Of a DNA stretch of 64,000 nucleotides, positions 37,413-46,783 are shown in pieces. The notes beneath the pieces were generated by a model. That model saw only the letters and a list, made by a program, of their open reading frames with translations, was not told the DNA's origin and ran no database searches. Position 1 is the first letter of the stretch, and each line of letters opens with the position of its first letter. Position numbers and translations under genes: made by a program. The stretch is from Pseudomonadota bacterium (GTDB lineage: Bacteria; Pseudomonadota; Gammaproteobacteria; Burkholderiales; Burkholderiaceae_C): assembly GCA_029780695.1 (NCBI GenBank), contig JAKOYD010000078.1, positions 18,931 through 82,930 on the forward strand, read 5' to 3'.

Positions 37413-37457
37413 CCAACGCCCTTTCAGCAAGCGCCAGAAGCTATAAAAAACATAGCT
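37413..37457. repeat. Family 1 palindromic repeat, near-perfect copy
   Basis: CAAGCGCCAGA flank, AGCTAT (37439-37444), 7-base spacer, ATAGCT (37452-37457). Downstream of marR and next to a terminator for the facing gene. Confidence 0.85.
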
Positions 37458-37459
37458 TC

Positions 37460-37497
37460 AAAAAATAAAAAAACCCCGCTGGCCAAGGCGAGCGGGG
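37460..37497 (-). terminator. Intrinsic terminator of the DUF883 gene
   Basis: Read on the minus strand: CCCCGCT (37497-37491) pairs with AGCGGGG (37480-37474), followed by a T-rich run (37473-37460). It lies 55 bases past the DUF883 stop. Confidence 0.85.
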
Positions 37498-37551
37498 TGC
37501 GGCCGTCGGAGCGGGTGCGCCAAGCCAGCGCTCCGCACCACAGGCGATGCA

Positions 37552-37929
37552 TCAGCCGCGGCGGCGGCCCATCAGAATGGCCAGCGCAGCGCCAGCGGCG
37601 GCGGCAATGGCCATCGACTTCAGCGGCTGCTCGGTCACGTAGGCGCTGGTCTTTTCAGAGTATTCGTTGAACTTGTCGCGCGCCTGGGCCGACGTGTCGG
37701 CGGCGGCGGCCTTGCCACGCGCGGCCATGTCTTGCACGCGGGTGGAAATGGCGTCCAGCGCCGGCTGCACGTCTTCGCGCAGGCTGCGCACCTTGGCATC
37801 GGCCTTGTCCAGCGCCTCGTTGGCGTACAGGCGGGCGGATTCGACCGAGCGCTCGGCCTTGTGGGCCATCTTGTCGGTGGCGTTCTGGGCGCTGTCGGTG
37901 ATTTTCTCGATGGTGTCTTGCGTGTTCAT
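37552..37929 (-). CDS. DUF883/ElaB-like membrane-anchored protein
   Basis: 125 residues from the ATG at 37929 (MNTQDTIEKITDSAQNATDK). Long charged helix with coiled-coil character (about 5-98), then a C-terminal anchor AIAAAAGAALAILMGRRRG. Same plan as the YqjD-like protein at 27133 but with different helix sequence. Likely a stress or stationary-phase inner-membrane protein; role unproven. It has its own terminator. Confidence 0.78.
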   Translation of the reverse strand: MNTQDTIEKITDSAQNATDKMAHKAERSVESARLYANEALDKADAKVRSLREDVQPALDAISTRVQDMAARGKAAAADTSAQARDKFNEYSEKTSAYVTEQPLKSMAIAAAAGAALAILMGRRRG

Positions 37930-38053
37930 GGTGCAAAAAGTCCTTTCGGGGCCTGCGGTGATGTGGAAGGGTTGGCGGGGCGCTCGCTCGGCAGGGGTGT
38001 TTTCCCTGTCCTCAAGCGTTGCCCAAGCATAAGTCACGCATGGGCCGATGGCA

Positions 38054-39532
38054 TCAGTGCGGCGCGTTCGGCGCTGTCAGCGGGGGCGCGGGGGCTTTGT
38101 AGGAATCGGCCGACATGGACGCCACGGCCACGGCCAGTTGGTCCTGGGGCTTGGCGATGCGGCGCGGAATGGTGCCGGTGATGCGCGAGCCGGTGCCCGG
38201 CGCCGAATTGATGTCCAGCCGGCCGCCGCTGGCCTCGATGCGGTGGCGCATGCCCACCAGCCCGTGCGATGCCTGTGGCAGCTGCGACGGGTCGAAGCCC
38301 ACGCCGTCGTCCTGCACCGACACTTCGGCGTGGTAGACGTAGTTGCGCAGGCTCACGTTGACCTTGTGCGCCTTGGCGTACTTGCCGATGTTGGTGAGCG
38401 CTTCCTGCACCATGCGGTAGATCGTCAGCTCGCTGGTCGCGTCCAGCTCGACCGGCTCCACGGCGATTTCGACTTCGATGCCTGAGCGGTCGGCGAATTC
38501 GCGCGTCAGAATTTCGAGCGACGCCACCAGCCCCAGGTTGGACAGCGAGGAGGGGCGCAAATCCTCGATGATGCGGCGCTTGAGCGCGATGCCCTGGTTC
38601 AGCGTTTCGGTCAGGTGCTTCAGGCGCTCGGCCAGTTCGGTGGCGTCCGGCGGCAGCTTGGACTTGATGCGCGCCACGTTCAGCTTGGCCGCTGTCAACA
38701 GGGCGCCCAGCTCGTCGTGCAGTTCGCGCGCCAGGTGGGCGCGCTCGTCTTCCACCGCTTGCTGCAGGTAGGTGGCCAGCTCGGTCAGCCGCGCGGTGCG
38801 CTCGCGCACCTGCGATTCCAGCGCGTCGCGCTCGGCCTCCAGCAACTGCTTCTGGCGCTCGTCCGACTGCCGCAGCGCCCGCGTCTGGTTGACGTACAGG
38901 AAGAAGGCGAAAAACGCCGCCAGCACGCCCGCCGCCAGGCCAAAGCGCGACACGTTCAGCAGCCGATAAAGCTCGATCCGGCGCTCGGCCACCACACCGT
39001 CGGCCTGCGCCAGCAGGGTGTCGGCCTGCTGGTGAAAGGCGCGCATTTGCTGCAGCCCGACGTTGGAAGTCATGACGAAGTTCACCACGTCGGCCCGGTC
39101 TTCCGCGCGCAGCCGCACGGCCAGCGCCATTTCGCCGATCTTTTCGGACAGCAGGTTGCGGAAGGCGAACATGGCTTCGGAGCCGCTGCCCAGCACGCGG
39201 GGCTCGATCTCGGTCAACTCACGCATCAGCCTGTCGATGTCGGCCAGCGCGGCCTGATACGGCTCAAGATAGGCGCGATCGCCCGTCAGGATGAAGCCGC
39301 GCTGGTTCGATTCGGCCTCGACCAGGCGGCGCGCCAGGGTGTTGACCGTGCGGCGCACGGCGTGCGCTTGCTGGATCTCGCCCAGGGTCTGGTTGGTGCG
39401 GACGTAGGTGTCCTCGTTGAGCCACATGATGGCAATGGCGCACAGCGCCGCGACGAACAACGTGGCGCGCAGCGACAGGGGCTTGCGCAGGCGCGGGGCG
39501 GGGCGCGGTGGGTGAAGCGATGAATCGGGCAT
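38054..39532 (-). CDS. NarX/DegS-type sensor histidine kinase with CHASE3 domain
   Basis: 492 residues from the ATG at 39532. A first membrane span (about 19-38), a periplasmic CHASE3-like domain (about 45-180: VEAESNQRGFILTGDRAYLEPY), a second span (about 200-220), a coiled coil, then HisKA_3 with phospho-acceptor H272 in ARELHDELGALLTAAK and an HATPase region (EALTNIGKYAKAH, DDGVGFDP, GLVGMRHRIEASGG). It phosphorylates a NarL/LuxR-type regulator, surely the divergent one at 39603. The signal is unknown. Confidence 0.9.
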   Translation of the reverse strand: MPDSSLHPPRPAPRLRKPLSLRATLFVAALCAIAIMWLNEDTYVRTNQTLGEIQQAHAVRRTVNTLARRLVEAESNQRGFILTGDRAYLEPYQAALADIDRLMRELTEIEPRVLGSGSEAMFAFRNLLSEKIGEMALAVRLRAEDRADVVNFVMTSNVGLQQMRAFHQQADTLLAQADGVVAERRIELYRLLNVSRFGLAAGVLAAFFAFFLYVNQTRALRQSDERQKQLLEAERDALESQVRERTARLTELATYLQQAVEDERAHLARELHDELGALLTAAKLNVARIKSKLPPDATELAERLKHLTETLNQGIALKRRIIEDLRPSSLSNLGLVASLEILTREFADRSGIEVEIAVEPVELDATSELTIYRMVQEALTNIGKYAKAHKVNVSLRNYVYHAEVSVQDDGVGFDPSQLPQASHGLVGMRHRIEASGGRLDINSAPGTGSRITGTIPRRIAKPQDQLAVAVASMSADSYKAPAPPLTAPNAPH

Positions 39533-39602
39533 GGCGGGGCAACTAGAATTACGCTTGAGCCGCCACGCTGTGTGGGGGCAACCTCGATGAGGAAGGCGCG
39601 CC

Positions 39603-40235
39603 GTGATCAGAATCGGTATTGTGGACGACCACGCCATCGTGCGTTCGGGACTCAAGCAGTTTTTCTCGGAACATGTCGATCTGCGCGTGGCGGGCGAGGC
39701 GGCCAGCGGCCGCGAAGCCATTGACCTGGTGCGCACGACCGAACTGGACGTGCTGGTGATGGACTTGTCCATGCCAGGGCAAAGCGGCATCGACGCGCTG
39801 GCCATGATCCGCGCCAAGGCGCCGGACGTGGGCATCCTGATTCTCTCCGGCTACCCAGAAGAGCATTACGCGATGAACCTGATCCGCCAGGGCGCCAGCG
39901 GTTACCTCAACAAGGAATGTGACCCGTCGGAGATCGTCGAGGCCATTCGCACCATTGCGCTGGGCAAGCGCTACATCACGCCGTCGGTGGCCGAACTGCT
40001 GGCGCAGCAGCTGGGCCGCAAGAGCGACGCGGCGCCGCACGAGCAGCTGTCCGAGCGCGAGTTCCAGGTGTTTCTCAAGCTGGCCAAGGGGCAGACGGCC
40101 GGCGACATCGCCGAATCGCTGTCGCTGTCGGTCAAGACGGTGAGCACCTACCGCACGCGGCTGATGGAAAAAATGGGGCTCAGCTCCAACAGCGACCTGA
40201 CCTACTACGCGCTGAAGAACAAGCTGATTGATTGA
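39603..40235 (+). CDS. LuxR/NarL-family response regulator
   Basis: 210 residues from a GTG at 39603 preceded by GAGGAAGG. Receiver domain with DD (8-9), phospho-acceptor D54 (VMDLSMPG) and the switch lysine near 104; C-terminal LuxR helix-turn-helix (about 148-205: LSEREFQVFLKLAKGQTAGDIAESLSLSVKTVSTYRTRLMEKMGL). Partner of the divergent CHASE3 kinase. Target genes cannot be seen. Confidence 0.93.
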   Translation: MIRIGIVDDHAIVRSGLKQFFSEHVDLRVAGEAASGREAIDLVRTTELDVLVMDLSMPGQSGIDALAMIRAKAPDVGILILSGYPEEHYAMNLIRQGASGYLNKECDPSEIVEAIRTIALGKRYITPSVAELLAQQLGRKSDAAPHEQLSEREFQVFLKLAKGQTAGDIAESLSLSVKTVSTYRTRLMEKMGLSSNSDLTYYALKNKLID

Positions 40236-40262
40236 TCGGCGCGGCGCGCGGCGCCCTGCAAG

Positions 40263-40293
40263 AAAGCCGCCTGCTTGGGCGGCTTTTGTTTTT
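40263..40293 (+). terminator. Intrinsic terminator after the LuxR-type regulator
   Basis: AAGCCGCC, loop TGCTTG, GGCGGCTT followed by TTGTTTTT. It lies 28 bases past the stop. Confidence 0.85.
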
Positions 40294-40324
40294 GCGGCGG
40301 TCGCCAGGGCGCGGCCCGCGCGGC

Positions 40325-40714
40325 TCAGGCCGAGCCTTTCAGCTCAAGGCAGAAGTCGATCAGTGCCTCGATGTCGTTCGACTTGTCGAACACCGCGTCC
40401 ACGCCCAGCTGCTGGCAGCGCACCCGTACGTCGGGCGTGGCGTAGTTGGTCAGCACCACCACTTTCTGCGCCGGGTTGCGCTCGCGGCAAGCCTGCAGCA
40501 CGCCCAAGCCGCTGCCTTGCTTGAGAAACAGGTCGACGATGGCCAGATCCCACTGGCCGGTGTGCTGGGTGAGCCATTGGCTGCCGTCGTGCTCTGTTTC
40601 GGCATAACCGACCGGCGCGATGCCGCCCAATTCCTCCAACGTGGCAATCAGGTTGTCACGGATGGTCGGGTTGTCTTCAACGAAATAAGCGCGCACTGTA
40701 TTGGGGCCGGACAT
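40325..40714 (-). CDS. Stand-alone receiver-domain response regulator
   Basis: 129 residues, one CheY-like domain with E13-D14, phospho-acceptor D61 (AIVDLFLKQG) and a conserved lysine in the late DKSND segment. No output domain. It may act as a phosphate sink or bind a partner protein. It faces the LuxR-type regulator across a terminator, and the kinase at 38054 is the only one nearby, so crosstalk is possible but unproven. Confidence 0.87.
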   Translation of the reverse strand: MSGPNTVRAYFVEDNPTIRDNLIATLEELGGIAPVGYAETEHDGSQWLTQHTGQWDLAIVDLFLKQGSGLGVLQACRERNPAQKVVVLTNYATPDVRVRCQQLGVDAVFDKSNDIEALIDFCLELKGSA

Positions 40715-40846
40715 GGCTGTAGGTGAACGGGAGGGTGCTTCCTGCCCCGCATTCCCGCCGGAAAGGCTAAGGCGATGCAGCCGAGTCTAGGATTCGTCCG
40801 GGCCCTACTGTGCCAGCGTGCGCACCGCGCACTTGTAGGAAAACGC

Positions 40847-41617
40847 CTACGCCGTCGGTCGGTGGCCGCACACCGGGCAGCCCGACTGGCGCCGCACGCG
40901 CAACTCGGTCCATTCGGTGCGGCGCAAATCCAGCATCAGCAGCCGGCCCTGCAGCGACTGGCCGACGCCTGCCAGCAGCTTCAGCGCCTCGGCCGCCTGC
41001 AGCGTGCCGATGACGCCCACCAGCGGCGCGAACACGCCCATGGTGGCGCAGCGCACTTCCTCCACCGTCTGCGACGGCGGAAAGATGCAGGCGTAGCAGG
41101 GTGAGTCGGGCCGGGCGGTGTCGTAGACCGACACCTGCCCGTCAAAGCCGATGGCCGCGCCCGACACCAGCGGCCGTCCGGCGGCCACGCAGGCGCGGTT
41201 GAGCGCCTGGCGCGTGGCAAAGTTGTCGGTGCAGTCCAGCACCACCTCGGCGCTGGCGGCCAAGTCGGTCATCAGCGCCTCGTCGGCGCGCTGGTTGACG
41301 GCGCGGACCCGCACCTCGGGGTTGATCGCGGCCACGGCCGCCTGCGCCGACGCCGTCTTGGCCTGGCCGACGCGCGCCTCGGTGTGCATGATCTGGCGCT
41401 GCAGGTTGGTCAGGTCGACCGTGTCGTCATCGACGATGGTCAGCCGCCCCACGCCCGCGCTGGCCAGGTACAGCGCCACGGGCGAGCCCAGCCCGCCGGC
41501 GCCGACGATCAGCGCATGCGCCGCCAGCAGCCGGGCCTGCCCCTCGACGCCAATGTCATCCAGCAGGATGTGGCGCGAATAGCGCAGCAGTTGCCCGTCA
41601 TCCATGTCGTCACCCAT
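40847..41617 (-). CDS. moeB: MoeB/ThiF-family adenylyltransferase
   Basis: 256 residues (MDDGQ at 41605 is an alternative start). Nucleotide-binding GAGGLGSPVALYLASAGVG, adenylation motif NLQRQIMH, DCTDNFATR, and a structural zinc site from two pairs, CYAC and CPVC. It adenylates the C-terminus of a small ubiquitin-like sulphur carrier, MoaD for molybdopterin or ThiS for thiamine. No MoaD or ThiS gene is adjacent, so which partner it serves is open; moeB is the usual label at this locus next to ctpA. Confidence 0.85.
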   Translation of the reverse strand: MGDDMDDGQLLRYSRHILLDDIGVEGQARLLAAHALIVGAGGLGSPVALYLASAGVGRLTIVDDDTVDLTNLQRQIMHTEARVGQAKTASAQAAVAAINPEVRVRAVNQRADEALMTDLAASAEVVLDCTDNFATRQALNRACVAAGRPLVSGAAIGFDGQVSVYDTARPDSPCYACIFPPSQTVEEVRCATMGVFAPLVGVIGTLQAAEALKLLAGVGQSLQGRLLMLDLRRTEWTELRVRRQSGCPVCGHRPTA

Positions 41618-41659
41618 TCACCCCTGTTGGCCTGCTGGCGCAGCGCCATCCGGGAACAC

Positions 41660-41733
41660 CGTGGCCGGACCTGCGCCGGCCGCCGGTGTTGTCCCCCTCC
41701 GGCGGAAGACGCGCAGCGGCGCAGGGGGAGTCA
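41660..41733. repeat. Family 3 GC-rich repeat, ctpA-moeB junction
   Basis: CCGGACCTGCGCCGGC, GTTGTCCCCCTC, GGAAGACGCGCAGCGGCGCAG and GGGGGAGTC: same blocks and order as at 9805-9889. Confidence 0.75.
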
Positions 41734-43167
41734 TCACTCTGTCTTGGGCTCTTCCTTGCGCTCGACCAGCGTCTTGCTGACCTTGACCGGCTGGCCTTTC
41801 AGCTTGGCCAGCGCCTGCTGCAAAGGGAAGTCCTTATCGCTGCCGTATTCGGGCGGGCGACGCTGGGCGGCGGGCTTGCGCGACTCTTCTTCCAGGCGCT
41901 TCATGGCCGCCTCGCGTTCTTTTTCGAGCGCGGGGTCTTTCTTGCCTTCCTGGGTGCCGGTCAGGTGCTTTTCCAGATCGGCCTCGCGCATGCGCAGAAC
42001 CGCGAACGGGCTGCCCTCGGCCGTGTCGTCGACCATGATGTCGGGCACGATGCCCTTGGCCTGGATCGAGTTGCCGTTGGGCGTGTAGTAGCGTGCGGTG
42101 GTGATCTTCAGCGCCGTGTCGGGGCCGAGCGGGCGCACCGTCTGCACCGATCCCTTGCCGAAGGTCTGGCTGCCCATCACGATGGCGCGCTTGTGGTCTT
42201 GCAGCGCGCCGGCGACGATCTCGCTGGCCGAGGCCGAGCCTTCGTTGACCAGCACCACCATCGGCACCGTCTTCAGCGCGGCGGGCAGGCGCTTGAGCGG
42301 GTCGGCCCCGCGGCGGCGCATGTAGTCCTCGGGGCGCGCTTTGTAGACCGACTTGCTTTCCTCGATCTGCCCGTTGGTCGACACCACCGTGGCGCCTTCG
42401 GGCAGGAAGGCGGCCGACACGGCGACGGCCGCGTCCAGCAAGCCGCCCGGGTCGTTGCGCAGGTCGAGCACCAGGCCCTTCAGGTTGGGCTCACGCTTGT
42501 AGATGTCCTCGATCTTGGTGACGAAGTCGTCCACCGTGCGGTCCTGAAACTGCGACAGGCGCAGCCAGGCGTAACCGGGCTCGACCAGCTTGCTCTTGAC
42601 CGACTGGGTGCGGATCTCTTCGCGCGTGATGGTCACCGGGAAGGTGCGGTTTTCGTCCTTGCGCAGGATCGTCAGCAACACCTTGGTGCCCGGCTCGCCG
42701 CGCATGCGCTTGACGGCCTCGTTCAACGACAGGCCGCGCACGGCAGTGTCGTCGATGCGGGTGATCAGGTCGCCCGGCTTCAGGCCGGCGCGGTCGGCCG
42801 GCGCGCCCTCGATGGGCGAAACCACACGGATCACGCCGTCTTCCTGCGTGATCTCGATGCCGACGCCGACGAAGCGGCCGGTGGTGCCTTCGCGGAATTC
42901 CTTGAAGCTCTTCTTGTCGAAGTACTGCGAATGCGGGTCGAGGCTGGACACCATGCCCGAAATGGCGTCGGTGATGAGCTTTTTCTCGTCCACCGGCTCG
43001 ACGTAGTCGGACTTGATCATGCCGAACACGGCGGCCAGCTGCTGCAGCTCCTCGAGCGGCAGCGGCGCCAGCGTGCCGCGCGCCACGGTCTGCAGCGACA
43101 CCGTGGTCAGCGCGCCGGCCAGCGCGCCCACGGCAATCCAGCCGGCAATCTTGGTTTTCTGACTCAT
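41734..43167 (-). CDS. ctpA: S41 family C-terminal processing protease
   Basis: 477 residues. N-terminal signal or anchor (about 7-28), a PDZ domain (about 95-170: GVGIEITQEDG, GDLITRIDD), and the S41 catalytic core with the serine in NEGSASASEIVAGALQ and the lysine in TFGKGSVQT. It cleaves proteins at their C-termini in the periplasm. The charged C-terminal tail (EREAAMKRLEEE) is typical of the betaproteobacterial form. Upstream of moeB on the same strand, after gpmA. Confidence 0.92.
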   Translation of the reverse strand: MSQKTKIAGWIAVGALAGALTTVSLQTVARGTLAPLPLEELQQLAAVFGMIKSDYVEPVDEKKLITDAISGMVSSLDPHSQYFDKKSFKEFREGTTGRFVGVGIEITQEDGVIRVVSPIEGAPADRAGLKPGDLITRIDDTAVRGLSLNEAVKRMRGEPGTKVLLTILRKDENRTFPVTITREEIRTQSVKSKLVEPGYAWLRLSQFQDRTVDDFVTKIEDIYKREPNLKGLVLDLRNDPGGLLDAAVAVSAAFLPEGATVVSTNGQIEESKSVYKARPEDYMRRRGADPLKRLPAALKTVPMVVLVNEGSASASEIVAGALQDHKRAIVMGSQTFGKGSVQTVRPLGPDTALKITTARYYTPNGNSIQAKGIVPDIMVDDTAEGSPFAVLRMREADLEKHLTGTQEGKKDPALEKEREAAMKRLEEESRKPAAQRRPPEYGSDKDFPLQQALAKLKGQPVKVSKTLVERKEEPKTE

Positions 43168-43287
43168 GGTGTGGGTAAGTCCTGGGAGCTTGCGCTCAAT
43201 ATAACCTTGGCAAATGCTTTCGGCTCGCGCGGGGGCGCGAAGTTCCGTACGGACGGCACCGTTTACCCCCGGTTGACAGTGGCGCGC

Positions 43288-44031
43288 TCAGGCCTTGCCC
43301 TGGCTGGCCACCGCGGCGGCGGCGCGGGCGGCCGCTTCGGCGTCGCCCAGGTAGTAGCTGCGCAGCGGCTTCAAGTCGGCGTCCAGTTCGTACACGAGCG
43401 GAATGCCGTTGGGGATGTTCAGGCCCACGATGTCGGCGTCGGAAATGTTATCGAGGTACTTGACCAGCGCACGGATCGAGTTGCCGTGGGCGGCCACCAC
43501 CAGCCGCTTGCCGGCCGAAATGGCGGGCGCCATCGATTCGTTCCAGAACGGCAGCACGCGCGCCACGGTGTCCTTCAGGCATTCGGTCAGCGGCACTTCG
43601 CCCGGCTGCAGCCTGGCGTAGCGCGGGTCGCCGCGCTCGCTGCGCGGGTCGGTCGGCTCCAGCGCGGGCGGCGGGGTGTCGTAGCTGCGGCGCCACACCA
43701 GCACCTGCTCGTCGCCATACTGCTTGGCCATGTCGGCCTTGTTCAGGCCCTGCAGCGCGCCGTAGTGGCGTTCGTTCAGGCGCCAATGCTTGACGGTGGG
43801 CAGCCACAGGCGGTCCATCTCGTCCAGCGCCAGGTGCAGGGTGCGGATGGCGCGCGTCAGCACGCTGGTGTAGGCGACGTCGAAGTCGTAACCGGCTTGC
43901 TTCAGCAGGCGGCCGGCCTGCTTGGCCTGTTCGACGCCGGTGGGCGTCAGGTCGACGTCGGTCCAGCCGGTGAAGCGGTTTTCGAGATTCCAGGTGGATT
44001 CGCCGTGGCGGATCAGGACAAGCTTGTGCAT
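43288..44031 (-). CDS. gpmA: 2,3-bisphosphoglycerate-dependent phosphoglycerate mutase
   Basis: 247 residues from the ATG at 44031 ([13 protein letters not shown]). The phosphohistidine H9 lies in LIRHGES, the second histidine in VVAAHGNS, and the long GpmA-specific insert [21 protein letters not shown] is present. It interconverts 3- and 2-phosphoglycerate. Divergent from the rhodanese-grxC-secB-gpsA run, an arrangement common in Burkholderiales. Confidence 0.95.
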   Translation of the reverse strand: MHKLVLIRHGESTWNLENRFTGWTDVDLTPTGVEQAKQAGRLLKQAGYDFDVAYTSVLTRAIRTLHLALDEMDRLWLPTVKHWRLNERHYGALQGLNKADMAKQYGDEQVLVWRRSYDTPPPALEPTDPRSERGDPRYARLQPGEVPLTECLKDTVARVLPFWNESMAPAISAGKRLVVAAHGNSIRALVKYLDNISDADIVGLNIPNGIPLVYELDADLKPLRSYYLGDAEAAARAAAAVASQGKA

Positions 44032-44171
44032 GGTCGGTGGCAAGAGGCGTGAAAGCGCGGAATGCGCACAAAACCCGGCCGCGCGCGGGCCGGAACCGCC
44101 CATTTTAGAATCGCCGCGAACCGGCCCCGCGCATGGCGGGTGCGATCCCTACTGAACAAAGGACGTGCGAA

Positions 44172-44582
44172 GTGAGTTTTCTGTTGGCGAACTGGATGTT
44201 GATCCTGGTGGCGCTGGTGTCCGGCGGCATGCTGCTGGCGCCCATGCTGCGCGGCGGCGGTGGCGTCGGCGGGCTGACGCCAGCCGGTGCGGTGCAACTC
44301 ATCAACCGCGACAAGGCGGTGGTCATCGACGTGTGCGAGCCGGGCGAATACGCGGCCGGCCACGTCGTCGGCGCCAGGAGCATTCCGCTGGCCGATCTGG
44401 AAGCCAAGCTGCCCGGCGCGGTCAAGAACAAGGCCACGCCGCTGGTGCTGGTGTGCGCCTCGGGCATGCGTTCGTCGCGCGCAGTGGCGGTGGCGCGCAA
44501 GCTGGGCTATGAAAACGCCCAGTCGCTGTCGGGCGGCATGAAGTCGTGGCGTGAAGCCAACCTGCCCATCGAAAAGGCCTGA
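44172..44582 (+). CDS. Membrane-anchored rhodanese-like protein
   Basis: 136 residues from the GTG at 44172, with AAAGGA 9 bases upstream; a longer frame to 44133 lacks such a site. One N-terminal span (about 3-25) precedes a rhodanese domain with the active-site loop VCASGMRSSRA, cysteine included. Likely a sulphurtransferase or thiol carrier at the inner membrane (YibN-like). grxC starts 6 bases later and secB follows: this is the classic yibN-grxC-secB-gpsA order. Confidence 0.88.
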   Translation: MSFLLANWMLILVALVSGGMLLAPMLRGGGGVGGLTPAGAVQLINRDKAVVIDVCEPGEYAAGHVVGARSIPLADLEAKLPGAVKNKATPLVLVCASGMRSSRAVAVARKLGYENAQSLSGGMKSWREANLPIEKA

Positions 44583-44588
44583 ACTCCC

Positions 44589-44852
44589 ATGCAACCCGTC
44601 AAGATGTATTCCACCGGCACCTGCCCGTACTGCATTCGCGCCAAGCAGGTGCTGAAGGCCAAGGGCGTCGAGCGCATCGACGAAATCCGCGTTGACCTGG
44701 ACCCCGGCCAGCGCCAGACCATGATGGAAATCACTGGCCGCCGCACCGTGCCGCAGATCTTCATCGGCGACACGCACGTGGGTGGCCACGACGACCTGGT
44801 GGCGCTGGACCAGCGCGGTGGGCTGGACGGGCTGCTGGCCGGCACCGCCTGA
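44589..44852 (+). CDS. grxC: Glutaredoxin 3
   Basis: 87 residues. Dithiol active site CPYC at 12-15, cis-proline TVPQIFIGD and glutathione-binding GGHDDL are all present. It reduces protein and glutathione disulphides in the cytoplasm. Second gene of the rhodanese-grxC-secB-gpsA run. Confidence 0.95.
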   Translation: MQPVKMYSTGTCPYCIRAKQVLKAKGVERIDEIRVDLDPGQRQTMMEITGRRTVPQIFIGDTHVGGHDDLVALDQRGGLDGLLAGTA

Positions 44853-44962
44853 CGCCGCCGCGCTGTCATGGCTGCCTGAGATAATCCCCGCCAGGCGGGC
44901 GCACGCCGCACGCGCGGCGCGTTCGTCCGCCGCCTATCTTTTCCCCTGAATCGAGATTTTTC

Positions 44963-45415
44963 ATGGCCGATACCGATCCCGTGTTCAACATCCAGCGCGT
45001 CTACCTGAAGGAAGCGTCGCTCGAGCAGCCCAATTCCCCCGCCATCCTGCTGGAGCAGGAGCAACCCTCGGTCGAGATCAATCTGGGCGTCAACGCCGAG
45101 AACGTGGCCGAAGGCGTGTTCGAGATCACCGTCACCGCCACCGTGCAGACCAAGATCAAGGACAAGACGGTGTTCCTGGTCGAATGCAAGCAGGCCGGCA
45201 TCTTCGAAATCCGCAACGTGCCCGACGACCAGATGGGCGGCGTCATCGGCATTGCCTGCCCGCAAATCGTCTACCCCTACCTGCGCGGCAACGTGGCCGA
45301 CCTGATTCAGCGCGCCGGTTTTCCGCCCGTGCACCTGGCCGAGATCAACTTCCAGTCGATGTACGAACAGCAGACCGCGGCGCAGCAGGGCGAGTCGCCC
45401 ATCATCACGCAGTAA
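44963..45415 (+). CDS. secB: Protein-export chaperone SecB
   Basis: 150 residues, standard length. [19 protein letters not shown] at the start and [36 protein letters not shown] in the middle are strongly SecB. It keeps secretory preproteins unfolded and hands them to SecA. Follows grxC by 110 bases; gpsA follows after a gap that is mostly a family 1 repeat. Confidence 0.96.
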   Translation: MADTDPVFNIQRVYLKEASLEQPNSPAILLEQEQPSVEINLGVNAENVAEGVFEITVTATVQTKIKDKTVFLVECKQAGIFEIRNVPDDQMGGVIGIACPQIVYPYLRGNVADLIQRAGFPPVHLAEINFQSMYEQQTAAQQGESPIITQ

Positions 45416-45427
45416 GAAGACAAAAAA

Positions 45428-45478
45428 AGACCGCTGGCGCACGCCAGACAAGCGCGAGAAGCTATGAAAATCATAGTC
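45428..45478. repeat. Family 1 repeat overlapping the gpsA start
   Basis: CTGGCGCACGCCAG, then CAAGCGCGAGA, AGCTAT (45460-45465), 7-base spacer, ATAGTC. The gpsA ATG is bases 45464-45466, inside the left core. Confidence 0.75.
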
Positions 45479-46501
45479 ATCGGCGCCGGCGCCTGGGGCA
45501 CCGCGTTGGCCGTCAGCGCGGCCCGCAACCCGTCCGGCCACCAGGTCGCGCTGTGGGCGCGCGACGGCGCCCAGGCGCAGGCCATGCACGAATCGCGCGA
45601 GAACGCGCGCTATCTGCCCGGCATTCCGCTGCCGCGCGAACTGCACGTGCGTGGCGGCGACCCGGCCAGCCTGCTGGACGCCGCGGCGCAGGCCGACCTG
45701 CTGGTCGTGGCCACCCCGGTGGCGGGCCTGCGCGGCACGCTGGGCCTGCTGCAGGGCGTGGGCGTGCCGGTGGCCTGGCTGTGCAAGGGCTTCGAACTGC
45801 CCGACTCCGGCGCCGTGTCCGGCCCGCATGCCGTCAGCGTGGGCCTGATGCCGCACGAGATCCAGCGCCAGGCCGCGCCCGAGCTGCAGGCCGGCGCCCT
45901 CAGCGGCCCCAGCTTCGCGCAGGAAGTGGCGCGCGGCCAACCCACCGCGCTGGTCGCCGCCAGTCGCCACCAGACGGTGCGGCTGGCGCTGGTCGAGGCC
46001 TTTCACGGCCCCACCTTGCGCGTGTACGCCAACGACGACTTGGTCGGCGTCGAAGTGGGTGGCGCGGTCAAGAACGTGCTGGCCATTGCCACCGGCCTGG
46101 CCGACGGCCTGAACCTGGGACTGAACGCGCGCGCCGCGCTCATTACGCGCGGCCTGGCCGAAATGGCGCGGCTGGGGCTGGCGCTGGGCGGGCGGCAAGA
46201 GTCCTTCATGGGCCTGTCCGGCCTGGGCGATCTGGTGCTGACGGCGACCGGCGATCTCAGCCGCAACCGCCGCGTCGGCCTGCTGCTGGCCGAAGGCCGC
46301 ACGCTCGACGAGGCCGTGCAGTCGCTCGGCCACGTGGCCGAAGGCGTCTACAGCGCCCGCACCGTGTGGCAGCGCGCCTGCCACCTGGGCGTCGACATGC
46401 CCATCACCGAATGCGTGGTGGCGCTGCTGGACGGGCAACTCAAGCCGGTCGAAGCCGTCGCCGCGCTGATGGGCCGCGACCCCAAGGGCGAACTGCTCTG
46501 A
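45464..46501 (+). CDS. gpsA: Glycerol-3-phosphate dehydrogenase [NAD(P)+]
   Basis: 345 residues. NAD-binding [16 protein letters not shown], substrate region [15 protein letters not shown], the catalytic lysine in [12 protein letters not shown] and [14 protein letters not shown] are intact. It makes sn-glycerol-3-phosphate for phospholipids from dihydroxyacetone phosphate. The first four codons, start included, lie in a family 1 repeat; ribosome binding would rely on AGAAG in the repeat. No other start fits, as the Rossmann strand begins at residue 2. Confidence 0.95.
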   Translation: MKIIVIGAGAWGTALAVSAARNPSGHQVALWARDGAQAQAMHESRENARYLPGIPLPRELHVRGGDPASLLDAAAQADLLVVATPVAGLRGTLGLLQGVGVPVAWLCKGFELPDSGAVSGPHAVSVGLMPHEIQRQAAPELQAGALSGPSFAQEVARGQPTALVAASRHQTVRLALVEAFHGPTLRVYANDDLVGVEVGGAVKNVLAIATGLADGLNLGLNARAALITRGLAEMARLGLALGGRQESFMGLSGLGDLVLTATGDLSRNRRVGLLLAEGRTLDEAVQSLGHVAEGVYSARTVWQRACHLGVDMPITECVVALLDGQLKPVEAVAALMGRDPKGELL

Positions 46502-46605
46502 GGGGTTTCGCTCGCGCCGAATTGGAGGCAGAGCGGACGGCGACACATGGCCTTTCCCGCGCGCCTGGATGCGCGGCAGCCTGCCCGATACCGTTGAAAC
46601 AGCCG

Positions 46606-46695
46606 GGCGCTTAAGACGCAGAAAAACCAGGAAATTTCTGGCTGTTTCCTTCGCGCCCTTCGCGAATCCTTGGCGTCCTTCGCGTCCGGTGTTCG
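46606..46695. repeat. Family 2 long inverted repeat (copy B), between gpsA and the yidB-like gene
   Basis: Right arm CCTTCGCGCCCTTCGCG and CCTTCGCGTCCGGTG is well kept; the left arm is reduced to AAGACGCAGAAAAACCAGG. It lies between two converging genes. Confidence 0.7.
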
Positions 46696-46712
46696 GTCTT
46701 CCGTTTTCCAAT

Positions 46713-46750
46713 AAAAAGAACCGCGGCCGCCACAGGGGCGGGCGCGGTTC
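46713..46750 (-). terminator. Intrinsic terminator of the yidB-like gene
   Basis: Minus strand: GAACCGCG (46750-46743) pairs with CGCGGTTC (46725-46718) and is followed by TTTTTAT. Confidence 0.8.
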
Positions 46751-46783
46751 GCTATCAGCCCTGTAGCAGGGCGCGGGTGCCGA

